From positions 186,001 to 250,000 of the forward strand of contig CM050000.1 of NCBI GenBank assembly GCA_016630955.3: 64,000 nt of DNA, in the 5' to 3' direction. Positions 47,409-60,147 of the stretch are shown piece after piece (position 1 is the stretch's first letter; each line of letters opens with the position of its first letter). The position numbers and the translations under genes were made by a program. This stretch comes from Didymella arachidicola. Lineage: Eukaryota > Ascomycota > Dothideomycetes > Pleosporales > Didymellaceae. The notes under the pieces were generated by a model that worked only from the letters and a program-made list of their open reading frames with translations, was not told the DNA's origin and ran no database searches.

Positions 47409-49198
47409 ATGACCACCACGGAGAAGAAGTACTCTGGCGAGTTCGTTCGCGAAACCTACAATGGCGGCGACCATGATATCCAGTACGGTACTGTGACTGA
47501 CAATGCCGATGATCTTCAACGTCATCTTGGAAATCGCCAGATCCAACTCATCGCTATTGGCGGATCCATTGGTACAGCGCTGTTCGTCAGTATCGGCGGC
47601 GCCCTCAATAAGGGTGGTCCTCTCGGTATGCTGCTTGCTTACGCTGGGTACTCTTGCGTGATTGCGCTTGTCAACAACTCGATGGCTGAGATGGCAACTT
47701 ACATGCCTGTCTCTGGAGGCTTTATTCGTATGGCCGGAAAATGGGTGGATGAGGCTTTTGGTAATCTAGACTCTTTCCTGTCGACACGCTCAGTGAATTA
47801 ACGTAAAACAGGCTTCATGGCTGGATGGAACTTTTTCCTCTATGAGGCTCTGCTCATCCCCTTCGAAATAACTGCGCTCAGTCTTGTGCTGAAGTACTGG
47901 AGGGACGATATTCCCGTGGCCGCTGTCTGTGCCGCTGTCATTGTCCTTTACGGTGCTTGCAACATCTTGGCCGTCAAAGCGTACGGAGAGGCAGAGTTTT
48001 GGCTCTCTGGTGGCAAGGTCCTTTTGATCCTTCTCTTGTATTGCTTCACCTTCATCACCGTAAGCAACATTCAACTCCAAAGTCGAGAACGACGGATACT
48101 AACCCCAGCCAGATGGTGGGCGGCAACCCGAAGAAGGACGCATACGGTTTTCGATACTGGCGCGATCCCGGCCCTCTCGGCACTGTTTCCTGGGCCTCTG
48201 GCGACCTTGGCCACTTCGAAGGTTTCCTCGGTGCTCTGTGGGCCGCGTCTTTCTGCATTGTCGGTCCTGAATACATCTCGATGGTCTCGGGCGAGGCCAA
48301 GCGCCCCCGTGTCTACATCAAGAATGCGTTCAAGACCGTTTACTTCCGATTCGGAGCATTTTTTATCCTCGGAGCTCTCTGCGTTGGCATCGTTCTCCCT
48401 TACAACGACCCTACGCTTGTTCAGGTCCTTACCTCCGGTGAGAAGAGTGCTGCTGCCTCTCCTTACGTCATTGCCATGACCAACCTGAACATCAACGGAC
48501 TGCCTCACCTCATCAACGCCCTCTTGATTACTAGCATTTTCTCTGCCGGTAACACCTACACATACTGCGCCACCCGCTCGCTTTACTCGCTCGCGATCGA
48601 AGGCCGTGCGCCCAAGTTCCTGCGCAAGTGCACAAAGAATGGCGTGCCCATCTACTGCTTTGCTATTGTCATGATCTTCCCCTTCTTGTCGTTCTTGCAG
48701 TTATCAGACAGCTCCGCAACTGTCTTGAATTGGCTGGTCAACATCGTTACCGCTGGTGGTCTCATCAACTTCATAACTATGATGATCACCTACCTGTGCT
48801 TCTACCGTGCCTGCAAGGCTCAGGGTCTCGACCGCAAGACCCTTCCCTACACCGGATTCTTCCAGCCTTACGGCACAATCGTCGGACTCGTTATCCTCGT
48901 CATGGTTCTTGGCGCCTACGGCTACTCTACATTCCTGCCTGGCAACTTCACCATCGAGGGCTTGTTCACTTACTACACTATGGTCTTCCTTGCGCCCCTT
49001 ACCTTCGGTTTCTGGAAGTTATTTAAGAAGACTAGGTGGCTCAGGCCTCACGAGGTCGACCTTGTCTGGGAAGCCCCCGTCATTGACATTTACGAAGCTT
49101 CCTTTATCACTCCTCCCGTCGGCTTCTGGACTGAGATGCTCCAGCTTATTGGCTTGAAGCGCAACGTCCCTGTCGACAAGCGAGCTGACGATGCCTGA
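47409..49198 (+). CDS. Amino-acid permease (APC superfamily, Dip5-like)
   Basis: Plasma-membrane proton symporter for amino acids, closest in feel to the fungal dicarboxylic amino-acid permease group. Exons 47409-47760, 47812-48059 and 48113-49198 give 561 aa, normal length. Landmarks: LGNRQIQLIAIGGSIGTALF (start of helix 1), NSMAEMATYMPVSGGFIRMAGKWVDEAFG, FCIVGPEYISMVSGEAKRPR (helix 6), then NTYTYCATRSLYSLAIEGRAPKFL (helix 8 region). Both introns are 51-53 bp; the second has a ctaac branch site. The start is the first ATG after a long pyrimidine-rich leader. Substrate assignment is inference. Confidence 0.92.
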
Positions 49199-51489
49199 AT
49201 TGTAGCGATTAATCGCTAAATCTGCCTTTGTTAGGATCTAACGCTCGTTGGACAGATACCCTTGTATTCGCGCATATGCGCCTCGTTCGTAACGAGAATC
49301 AATGCTTTTTCGCTACAAGATCAACCTCGCATTCGAATTTGTCAGGTGATGGATGGCTCTTCTGCTCTTTACCCTTGCGACAAGCAGAGAGTACGGATTT
49401 GCGACATTTGATCGATTCTACCAATGCAGCACAACCCCGCTCTCTCGAGACAATCCTTTGCGCCCAACTCCCATTTGCAACAATTTGCTCCATTCTATCA
49501 ACAACATCATAAGCGACTATATTGTTCCTTAGCGGTGTCGCCATCGATCTCAAGCAAAGACTTGTCATAGATAATGCTCAGCGGCACAAGCAGGAAGGAA
49601 AGGACAAACTTTCAGGGGCGTATCTCAGCGATGGACGCAACAAAGTATCCAGACTCGCTTGAAAGGTCCAGATGTCGGCTTTCGAATAACCGCGCCCGCT
49701 ATACGGCTTAATTGCAGCTCGCCAATGTTCCAGATATCGCCTGAGCACGAACGTTGCGCACAACAGATGTCTTCTGCATTAACTTGCTATATATCAGGTG
49801 TGTTAATTGTGATCCCATTCCACCGGCGAAATGTCTGGCTTGCAGTAATTTGCACTTGAGCAGCAGTACGCTCGTGCAAATCCCATCACTCACGGCCGCG
49901 GCTGGAGCGGTACCGGAGCGAATACAACGCCCTGTCTCACTCGACATTTCTACGCTAATAACCTCGTGTACCCTGCTGCACGCTCGAGGTTCAAAGATGG
50001 TTGACACGCTTGTGCGGAAAAGCGGATCCAGCGTGTTACGCAGGCCCACCAAGCCAAGCTAAGGTTTCCACCCGTTTTGTCCCTAATGATCGTAGGGCAA
50101 CCGTTGCTTGATCGAAAGGTCCCTTTTCAAGCCACGTTAAGAGAAGAGGATTTTGTGTTGCTGTTTGCACGCCCACAGTACTGCAGCACAGCAAGCCTCA
50201 CCAAGTTTCAAGACTTGCAATCTTGTACATCTTGGCACAGAACAATAAATCCGCTCGAGGGCCCTGTCAGCCGCTGACGTCGTACAAGCATTCTACTCCG
50301 CTTCCGCCCCGCTGCTACCTCAATACACACCGGTGGTATCGTGTACGGTTTCCGGCGAAAACGAAGTATTCACGCGGGTTGGACCACGGCAATTGTCCTC
50401 CACTTGGCTGCCCAGATTTCCGTAAGAGGGCCCCCGTGGGCAGGAGTATCTCGGAGTGCGCCGACTTACGTAAAGCGCCCACATCCATGTGCGATGGTCT
50501 CGCACCAATCAGGAGGGCCCGGAACGTTGGGCTGACATCGCGAACCTGGCGGGAGAACCGAGCAAAGTTGAGCGCCGTTCTATGTGCCTGCTTCAACAAT
50601 GCTGAACGATCCGGGGTTACTTCTTCACAATAGGAGAGGACAGAAGGAGAGGACAAACGTGCAGCACAGCGCACGAGTTGCTGGTTTGGAGAGGGGAATG
50701 CCAAAGCCGGACCGATAGGTATGGACATCCTGGGTCTGGGGAAGTGGACTGTGACAGATGCCAGGCCCACGAGCTTGGATCTTGAAGATTGCGTCATCGA
50801 ATCTAAGAAGCTGGGCCGATAGCCTGGACGATTTCCTCTGATGCTCTCAGAGGTGACGGTAGCAAATTTGGGATTCTCAATCACACAGAATACGCAGCGA
50901 CCTGCGGCGGAATACCAATGAGTATCGCTTACTTCAGCATTGACCACCCTTAGAGAATCGAACAAAACGTCGACCTTGCGGTTGATCGTTCGCATGCATC
51001 GTCGAAAAGGCTATCGCGCAAGAACAGTCAAGCATAGAAGGCCAGGAAGCATGGTTGGCCAGGCAGAATGGAGTGGAAGATCAACGCAAGAGCAGAAATG
51101 ACCAGAATGTTTCGCATCATGGATGAGCCAAGCACTTTTCGCTCTTTGATGGGAAATTATCCACTGGGTTGACTTTTGCCTAGAAATCTATCGGGATCCT
51201 ACGATATTAGACTCTGGCAAGAAGTGGAGCTCGAAGGTGACATCGTCATCACAGCCAAAGACGTGCATACACATACCTACCTATGGAATTAACAATCTCG
51301 TCACAGAGCAATTCTGAGTTGATCTGGGACATGATAATCGGAGCCAAACGACAAATTGTTGGCTTTGGACGCGATATAGAATCTGTGATTCTCTCTTCTA
51401 CATCTCAGCACGCAAGCCATGCGGAACGCCACGCTAAGCCTACAAGCACATCATACATACCCTGCATCACTTCACACCCACGCTTTCAC
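49199..51489. other. Gene-poor region with one unassigned open frame
   Basis: 2.3 kb. The only long frame is 226 codons at 50315-50995 (minus), starting MRTINRKVDVLFDSLRV. It shows no domain, signal peptide or membrane segment and no splice partner. It may be chance, so I do not call it as a gene. Confidence 0.35.
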
Positions 51490-54084
51490 TCAATTCGTCC
51501 TTGCTCTTCCCAGCCTCCACAAATTCTCATTGTCAGACCCCTGGTCGTAGCTCCAACCCAAGCTCTCATCTCTCCGGCGTTGTACCCCGTCCTGTGCACC
51601 CTTCTCTATAGTTCGACTCGGATTACGCTCTGGCAGCGGTGGTGAAACCGCAAGACTCATCTGCTCCACCCCTGGCGACAAATTCTCTCGAGATGATGTA
51701 TGATACGCAAAGTCCACCACGTTATGGCTCGATGCGCTCATGTCGCTGCGTCCCCTCCGATGCTCCTGTGGCTGTGGTGGCGAGGCGATGGAGATGTGTG
51801 TCTGTGTGCGCGAGAGCATGTTCGCTGTGCTGGCTACTCTGCTCAGGTGTGCTGAGCGCGAGGGCGAGCGGGACGCGTTGCGGCTGTGAATTTGGCGTGG
51901 GAGCAGGGTGAGTGTGCTGGTGTCGGTTGTGAAACTAGTCGAGTTACCCCACAAGGCTCCGCGGCGGGCATTGCGGCGCGAAGTCTTGCGGGAGAGAGCG
52001 AGGAGAACGTTGTCGAGGAAGAGCACTGGGAAAGCTGTTAGTAATGGTACTCTTCGCCGCGAGCGCTGACGCGGTAGTGCAAGTGTAGACAGGAAGAACC
52101 TACCTATGACAAAGCATAGTACGACGATGGCTATCATCCAGTGACTGGCTACGAACTTGAATCCCTTGGTCGATTTATCGCCTATGATGGTTGCTACACC
52201 AACAATGATGAGTGCAAAGCCCACGACGACGCGGTTGATCATCTCGCCGAACTCGTACTTTGTCTTGTGCATTTTGTTGAACCAGTACAAAATTGCTAAC
52301 ACGAGGAGCATTGCGCCCGCGCCAATAAAGAACGACATGACAGTCACATTGAAAACGTCGTAGATGGCCTCCAAACGAGACGATGCTTCTTGTTGACTGT
52401 TCCGTGTGGCCGCCCGGTGGACTGGTGTGACAGCATTGAGCTTTGCGAGCGTATCTGCGTGCGCTTCGAAGACGAAGACTTGAGCCTTGGTGAAGAGCGT
52501 GCGGACTAACTCGCCTGTTTTGTTGTTCCACATCTCAGACTGAAACCCATACATGTTAGTGTAGTTGTTGATGGCCGTCAGGTTTAGGTTCCAGTCGTAG
52601 GTCGTTTCCCAGTCCTTACTTCGGAAGCGGTCATCGATGCTTTTCATGCTATTGTTCAGATACGCGACGTAAGCATTTACGCTTTCGAAGCCATCGGCAG
52701 GGTCCGAATAATCTTCACATTCGAGACTCCACATGAACTTGAGGGCTTGAACAGCGGAATTCCAAACGATCAGAGAGGTGTTGCCCTCAACGCAGATGAC
52801 AATAGCCATGTGCAGTGGGTAGTGCAGCAACGACCATATTTGTTGGCGTAGTGTACCGAACCGATCTTCAGAGAATTGATCGAAGTAGAGCATGTAGATG
52901 AGATACTGCGCATGTTAGTCCTTCGTCTCAAGCTTGACTTGTGAGGTCTTACCAGTAGGACGACTGCTGCAACAACAGAGCCCAGCTCGGTCGAGTTGTT
53001 CTTGGCTTGACCCTTGGTGATGCATGCCACGCTCTTGATCATACCGATGATACCCTCCCCGATTATTATGAGAGTGAGTAACTGTAGGCGTTCCACGATG
53101 TGCGTATATTTGAAGCTGACGATTCGCCATGTCATGGCAATGAGAAGCACTGCCAGACCCTCCACTATGGTGATGACAACCCTTTCAACATCTATCAGCG
53201 GGCAGACTTTGAGGACGGATGTTCTGACGTACCAAGTGATCTGCTCTGACAAGTCAACTGCAGCGTGAGGAAACACGACAAAAGTGACGGCATATGCTAC
53301 TGCCGCGACTACGTAGACGAGGGTGCTCAGAGCCAGCGGGAGTAAGGTCTGTCGGAACATTCGCCCCTGCCACATGACGACTGCATACTGGACCGCAATG
53401 CAAGCGCGAGACACGACCAGCACGATTGCAAAATGTCTGTAAGACTCGTAATCGTAGGAATTGTTATACTTATCAAACACTGGTCCAGCAAAGACAAACC
53501 CAGTGAAGACGCCAAATTGGAGTGCTTTATGCAGGCGAGTCCAGCAGCAGTCTATGCCAAACCTCGCGTCGAATAATGCGGTGCTCAACCAAGTGAACCA
53601 CAAGAGCGTGAAGAGTTTTAGGTAATTGACAAGCGCTACAGATTGTCAGCGAAACGAGTGTGCGCCAAGGTAGGGACCCTACATTCGGCGTCGGTATGTT
53701 GATGCATAGCGGTAAAGTAGGCTGTGAAGAGTCAATAGAATGCGCACTCACACTGTTGTCGGACTTACCAAGGTTCGCTACGAAGAATAAATCGTAAAAC
53801 AATTCGATGCTACTCGCCTCATGATGAGGCTTGTAGATGACGATATTACCACTGCTTGTGCGTCCGTTACCTGCGAGCCTAGTTGTCGTTGAGCCTTCCG
53901 CTCCGCTTGTGGCGATTGTGGTCTTCTCGACATCCGAGTGCCGTGTTGATAAAGCCTCGCGGGCATCTTCGTTGATGGGTGAAGCCAATAGGGGAAGATA
54001 GCATTTTACACTTTCGTCCTCGTGGCCTCGCGTATCGCGAGAGCGCTGGCGTCTACTCACACGGAAGTAGCGCCCAAGATCCAT
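51490..54084 (-). CDS. LtrA-domain integral membrane protein
   Basis: Fungal member of the low-temperature-requirement A family (first described in bacteria), a many-helix membrane protein of unclear function. The start at 54084 gives a roughly 85-residue hydrophilic N-terminus, then the family signature ASSIELFYDLFFVANLAYFT. Next come LFTLLWFTWLSTALFDARFG, GRMFRQTLLPLALSTLVY, ERLQLLTLIIIGEGIIGMIK and about ten hydrophobic helices. The C-terminal 130 residues are Ser/Arg-rich and cytosolic. Exons include 53769-54084 and a small one reading to HQHTDAE; a further intron precedes YLIYMLYFDQFSEDRFG. A 78-nt stretch near 52021-52098 (ATAG|gtaggt ... ctaac ... cccag) is an in-frame intron without a stop. 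About 790 aa. Transport substrate or regulation cannot be read. Confidence 0.85.
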
Positions 54085-55019
54085 CTTGACAGAATCGATG
54101 TATGGAAAAACTCGACTGATAGAAATATAGATAGTGCAGCCTTGCGGGGACTGTTGGGTGCTGTTCGTGCACAGCGCAGCTTGTCGATTTATAACGTCTT
54201 ACGTCTATCGCTGCGCCAGCAGCTTCAGTATGTAGGTACTGGATGAGCCTCTTCAGGCTTACCCATAGACATGCCTGAGCTTTGCGTCTCTGGGAAGCAT
54301 GTAAGAAGAGCTACACGGATCGACCGAGCTTGGGACAGTTTCAGTCAGCGTACTCTGCGATTGGGTCCAGCGCCTATCGTCGTTGACTATCTGCAGAAGA
54401 GTGTCAATGGAGAATAGATAGGCTAATGCAATGAACGTTGTACACGGCCTGTAGGCATGTCGATCTCTGTATGCCAGGGCTTATTTTGGGCTGTCCAGGT
54501 TACACATTAGTGGCTGAGACTGCCTCTTCGGTCAGCCCTAAATCGCCAGAGCATCGCAATAGGGTCTATTGAAGTGCACTCAAAGTTCAGGCCGAGGCGA
54601 CGCTGAGTAAAGGTCGTAACAGATACGTTTTACAAAGCGCACATGGCGATCGCGGCGCGCTAGGCAGTCCCATTGCAAGCACTGTCTGTTCCTGGGTCAG
54701 CAACCGTAATCGAAACTTTCATGCACGGGTACTACTGAGTGTAGTTGATTGCTCAATAATGAAGCTCCAACACAAACCGGAGTAGCCAGGTCTCGGCCTA
54801 CTGTCACCCAACCAGGCGGTCTGTACGACCTCCACACCGTATACTGGAAATAGCCCATAAGCCCCAAACAATGCAGCCTGCCCCTGCTTCTGAGTCAAAA
54901 AAGTGTGCAATGGGTAACGTTTAGTTCCTTCCATCGACGTTGCCGACTGGTGATGGAAATGGACAAGGTTCTGTGGCATCGGCTAACTATTTGGCAGTAG
55001 ATACAAACCACAGCCGACC
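54085..55019. other. Intergenic region
   Basis: 0.93 kb holding the LtrA-gene promoter and the 3' flank of the RING-YEATS gene. An 86-residue minus frame at 54719-54979 has no domain. Confidence 0.4.
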
Positions 55020-56031
55020 CTACCGGCGTCTCGGTGTCTCCACGAACTCGCTGATATTTTCTTCCTCATCCTCCGATAAATCTTCGTCGATCGATTCGTA
55101 GTATTCATCCCCATCTTCTCCTTCGTCGCCGTCATCGTCACCGAGAGCGGACGCTGGTACTACCCTGTTGCGTAACCTACGCCCTCCCACTTCTACGAGC
55201 TTCTTCACCTTCGCCCGAACACGCCCCTGTCGCCCACAATCTGTAAAATTGAGCGTCCAGGTGAGCTCGAGACCGCCACGAGTTTCTCCTGAATCTTTAA
55301 CGATCCATGTATACGGTGCCTTGAGAATGATCTCCGCTTCGAGTGTGAAGTGACCCCAGCCTAGTCGACTGACCTCGTAGGGTGCACGGCGTAGGACAAC
55401 GCGCGGTGGGCGAAAGGTGGGGTGCTGAAACCAGTCAGAACGGCCTCGTACAATATTGTAAGGCAGGACCTACCAGCTCCACGCGCACCTCCTCCACTAG
55501 ATCTGGCCGAGAGGTTCGAACAAAAAAAGTCCAGTCGTGCTGATTTGCATACTCGCTCCCCCTGACTAATCTGTGCTTGTTGCCAATCAGGACCATGATT
55601 CCCTCAACACCATTTTGACCAATCCTGTTGCCTCTATCGACCTCCTCTTCCACGCGTCTCTCGGCGTATGTGGCAGGATATCTCTGCTCCAGCTGTGTAG
55701 CCAAAGCATGGTCGGGCGCGGCTGCCGTGTGCGTTCGACACATTGGGCAATTTGCCTCGAGATCATAAGACGGGTCATAGTGGGGATCAAAGTCTTCAAG
55801 CTCAACGTCCCAGCTCGAGGCCTCGATTTGGTTGGTGGTCGAGGTGTCGGCCCACTGCGCCATGCACGACGCACACAACAGATGATTGCAGCGTGTCCTC
55901 ACGGGCATGAAGAGCAACAACTGGCAGATCTGAAAGAAGTGAGCTCAGATCGGTACCTGGATGCCGGAGTTGTTTACCGGACAAAGATCATCGTGTGCGA
56001 TGTGCTCAGATGACGCGCCTGCCTCGGCCAT
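55020..56031 (-). CDS. RING finger-YEATS domain fusion protein
   Basis: Exons 55978-56031, 55474-55929 and 55020-55424 give 304 aa. Splicing the first intron (gtaaac...tttcag) restores a C3HC4 RING at residues about 16-80: CPIC, then CNH, LLCASC, and CPMC after an acidic loop. Residues about 140-235 read as a YEATS domain: HDWTFFVRT, VELHPTFRPPRVVL, APYEVSRLGWGHF (the Gly-Trp/Tyr-Gly pocket motif), then an LELTWTLNF strand. The C-terminus is basic, then strongly acidic (DDDGDEGEDGDE and SEDEEEN). Inferred activity: a ubiquitin E3 ligase whose substrates are chosen by acyl-lysine reading. RING ligase and YEATS acyl-lysine binding are each established separately. No signal peptide; nuclear or cytosolic. 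The start is the only upstream ATG consistent with the RING frame. Confidence 0.82.
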
Positions 56032-57287
56032 GCTGGGTAGGAAGAAAGTTGGAGAAAGAGACGTTGGATGGTACCCAGGTGCGTTCAGCTTTTATACTCA
56101 AGGCGACGAGAAGCACGCTTCGTCGTGCCGAGCTTCTTGCGGGTCGACATTGTTGATGTTTGGATGCGGCGGCGTGGGCCTCGGGCGAGCTGGACGGCTG
56201 CCTGACCGGAAGTGCCCGCTTTTTTTTACGCGAAAGCACGTGACTTGAGAAGACACTGAAGCCAGCCCTATATGAAATCACTAGGCAAAACTTTGGCTCC
56301 CACTTCATGAAATCAAAGAGCAAGGCAAGGGCAAGGGCAAGGCACCTGAAAGTTAGGGGTGGTGCTACTTTACTTACGCGCATAGCTGCCTAAAGCAATC
56401 AACAGGATCTTCCCTCTTTGAGTAAGGTCCCCTAGGACAAGTTAACATGGTGGATTATGCTCGGTGGTAAGACCGTATGCATGGCATATGCATGATGTTG
56501 CTATTGTAGAGGTGCGCCTGCTTTGCCCTTGTCTCCTGCCTCTTTGAACGGAACCGTGTGCCCGACTACTCGCCGGTGCAGAACACCATTTCCTTGACAC
56601 GGCAAGGCTCGTCTTGATCCAAATGTATAATTGACCGAAGTTCGAGTACTGCAGCTCACATTGTTAGCTGTACTCGGGGGCTAGTACGTCTCTCGGGATC
56701 TGGACTTGGACTCGACAGCACCTGCATCCTCCTAAGAAGCCCGCCCCAGGGAGCCTTGCGTTCCCGTCAGACAATCCTTGTCGCCAATGGACGGCGAAGG
56801 GCGCAAAAAAGAGTTGGATCTGAAACGTGTCTTGGGTGTGCAGCTGCATGTCAGCCGCTCTACAGATCCAGTAAATTGCTTGGCCACTCAAGCAACGCCA
56901 ATGGCCGGAGACTGTCAGATAAGAAAGTTTATTCTCCCCTCGTTTTCGAGCACATGGCTGGTAGGCGCATTCCTCGCGGTATATCGACCGAGCGGCTGAT
57001 CCTCACCCCGCCATTGACAGAAGGCTTACGGTCGCACAACCTTGGCCGCCTTACCATGCTACTCTCAACCAGGTGGAAGCGTACCACGATGCTTGGAGAT
57101 CCGCACCAGTACTCTCATAGAGCTTGCAAAACAGTCAGATAAGCTGCATATGGGCTGCATAGCTTCTGAGGGTCTAGGTCGCACACGACCGCAACCGCAC
57201 ACCAGGGTCTCAGTATGCGATCCACCTACATAAAGAAGGGGCATTGACATTCAAGAAACCAAGGTACAGAATTCTAAAATTGCAATT
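56032..57287. other. Intergenic region
   Basis: 1.26 kb between divergent genes (RING-YEATS, minus; MFS, plus). It holds both promoters. Short frames have no domain. A gcaagg-type short repeat (ggcaag four times) sits at about 56322-56344. Confidence 0.4.
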
Positions 57288-59162
57288 ATGTCGGCAGAAA
57301 AGAAAGCAGGGGAGATTGACGTCTCCTCCACTCCAGACATGTCCACTGGAGACATGGAGACTCAGGGCTTTGATCATGTCGCCACCAAGAAGCTGTTGCG
57401 CAAACTTGACTGGCATATCATCCCTTTCATGTCACTGATCTACCTACTGTCAGTCCACCAGCTTGTGATTAGCTCAAGAAAAGGCACTGATGCTGTCAAG
57501 ATGCTTTCTAGATAGAACGAACATCGGCAACGCCCGCCTCGACCATCTTGAGCAGGACCTAAAGCTTCACGGCTTGCAATACAATGACTGCCTTGCAGTG
57601 CTCTTCCCGTTTTATATTGCGGCTGAAATGTAAGACGATGGCTCGAAGGAAAGTCGGCAGACGGACTGACATCATACAGACCAAGCAACATGATGATGAA
57701 GCTGCTGCGCCCTTCCATCTGGCTATCTTTTATCATGTTCTTCTGGTCAGCAGCGATGATAGCGCAAGGCTTTGTATCGAACTATTCTGGACTGATGGCT
57801 ACGCGAGTATTTCTGGGCGTGTTCGAGGGCGGAGTGCGTCATTCACTCCTCTTCTGAACAGAAACCTTTACTGACGAAGCACCAGTTGTTCCCAGGAGTC
57901 AACTACTACATATCGCAATGGTACCAAAGACACGAATGCGGCTTCCGTATGGCACTCTTCTTCTCTGCTGCAACACTCGCTGGAGCGTTTGGCGGCATAT
58001 TGGCGCGCGGCATTGCCGAGATGTCTGGCGTAGGCGGCAAGGCTGCTTGGTCGTGGATCTGTAGGTCCTGTCGTCTCGACAGCGGATATCGTATCTGACA
58101 GCTCCAGTCATCCTTGAAGGTCTCCTCAGCATCCTTGTCAGCACGATAGCATTCTGGTGCATCTACGACTACCCTGGAACGTAAGCGTTTCTCGTTCTCC
58201 AGCAATGCATTGATTAAGCTAACGTATGCAGTGCCACTTTCTTGTCGACTAAAGAGCGCGAAGAGGTTGAACGCCGTCTAAGAGAAGACCACGGCCATCT
58301 CTCCAATGACTTCGACACAAAGTATGTTTGGCAGGCTATCAAAGACTGGAAGATATACATCTTTATGTTCATTTGCATGGCTGGCTTTTGTCCAATCTAC
58401 AGCTTTGCACTGTTCCTCCCTACGATCATCAAGTACGTCTACTCTCTCCACATGTACGGGCCCTACTAACGCCTTCAAGAAATATGGGCTATTCAGCGAA
58501 CGATGCGCAGCTGATGTCGGTGCCTCCCTATGTATGCGCCTGCTTCTTCACTATCTCAGCTAGCTGGTACGCCGATCGTGTCCGCAAGCGAGGCATCTTC
58601 ATGCTTGGCTTCCAGCTCGTCGCCATTGCCGGATTTTCTATGCTTGCAGCGACCGCAAAACCGAGGGTGCAGTATGCCGGTACTGTACTTGCTGCGATTG
58701 GTATATACCCCCAGATTCCATTGGGTATGGCATGGAACAGTGCAAATATTGGAGGAAGCTTAAAGAGAGGAACCGGTATTGCTATGCAGGTATGGTGCTC
58801 TGTTGACTACCAATCTGGAAAGAAATGGTCTAACACATCGACAGGTCATGGGCGGCAATTGTGGAGGCATTATCGCTTCTTACGTCTATATCAGCCGTGA
58901 CGGGCCTCGTTACATCAAGGGTCACTGCCTTCTGATCGCCATCATCGCGTGAGTACCCCGGAGTCTCTCATCAGCTCTGGCTAATAACACCTGCAGCGTG
59001 GCTTTCTGCCTCACCTTTTCCATGTCGACATGGTGCCGTATGGAGAACGGACGGAGAGAGAAGATTGCGCAGGAAAGGGGCACACAGGAATTGACCGAAG
59101 AGCAGAAGTTACTGGAGCGCGAGCTCGCGGACAACGTGCCGTGGTTCAGGTACACTACGTGA
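57288..59162 (+). CDS. MFS transporter, anion:cation symporter (Dal5-like), second copy
   Basis: A second ACS-type major facilitator, about 470 aa in roughly nine small exons. The N-terminus is hydrophilic, then HIIPFMSLIYLLCFLDRTNIGNARL after splicing (57448|57501, acceptor aag), PSNMMMKLLRPSIW, GVFEGGLFPGVNYYISQWYQR, and GFRMALFFSAATLAGAFGG. Later segments are FPTIIKNMGYSANDAQLMSVPPY and NIGGSLKRGTGIAMQ, then MGGNCGGIIASYVY, all family landmarks restored by GT-AG introns. The C-terminus is charged and ends RYTT. Only distantly similar to the copy at 1457-3164 and with a different intron pattern, so not a recent tandem duplicate. Substrate unknown. Confidence 0.88.
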
Positions 59163-60147
59163 GAAGGTGCTGGCAAGTTGGTGGCTCATCGTAACAAAAT
59201 TGATCCGTGACAAGGTGAGTGGGAGCTCGTTGCTCGCTTGTTGGCAGTGTGGAGCCATCGACGAGGACTGGTGAATAGGTCACCGGGAAATACAGCACGT
59301 GAACAGAGAAATCGTTCATCCAACACAGCACCTCCCCAGTCCAGCCTTGCAATTTCCCACTGCCGTCCTAGTCTAACCCCTTCCTTTTTGTCCCAACATC
59401 GCACCAATCAGATCGCGCCAGTGCTAGGTTAAGCAGATCTTTTCGGTTTGGTGTTGCCCCGCATTGTGGCTGGACGCCTAAGGCGCAGCAGCGTGCCTGA
59501 ACGAACAAACAGATTCTATAGGGAAACAGCGCGCCATCTTATCAGAGCTGTTCACCTGAATTTTTCTTCATCTTGGTTTCAACTTTCGGCACTGTGTGCG
59601 AAGCTGTGTGGGCGAATAAGCTGCTGCATCAAGAGCTGGGGATTCGACAGTCGAAGACTTGGAGGTGGGCTTGGTGCGCTCAACGAGCACTGGAGCTGCG
59701 ACTTCGAGCCGAGGCACAACTGCGTCAATACGCGTGCAAACGCAATTGAGAGACTGCTGTGCTGTCAAGAGATACTTGCTGCGTTGCCTTTACAATATTG
59801 TAGCCGCTGCAATAGCGCTTGTGACACTGGTTGAGACAGTTGCAGGGCAAGGGGGTCCACACCTGGGTCTCCACAGCAGACACCACCTGCAAAGACGCGC
59901 GAAATTGGGCCTAAACGACCTCAATCCGCACGAAAGAGGTATTGCACAAGTCGGATAACGTGCACATATACGCGGGGAGACATTGCTGCGCGCACCATCC
60001 CACAACTTTTACACACAAGGACGCCGCGAAGTGTGCCCCATTCGGTCGCTCCTCCTCAACTCCTTAAAGCCATCCAGACGATTCGAACGCAACGCGCATG
60101 GAGATAATACTGCAACTCCGCTGTCACACGCATACTCAACCTCGATA
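59163..60147. other. Intergenic region
   Basis: About 1 kb. A 128-residue plus frame at 59448-59834 has no domain and is not called. Confidence 0.4.

Noticed and set aside
50315..50995. 226-codon minus-strand open frame
   Set aside because: Long enough to notice, but it has no domain, membrane segment, signal peptide or splice partner; chance cannot be excluded.
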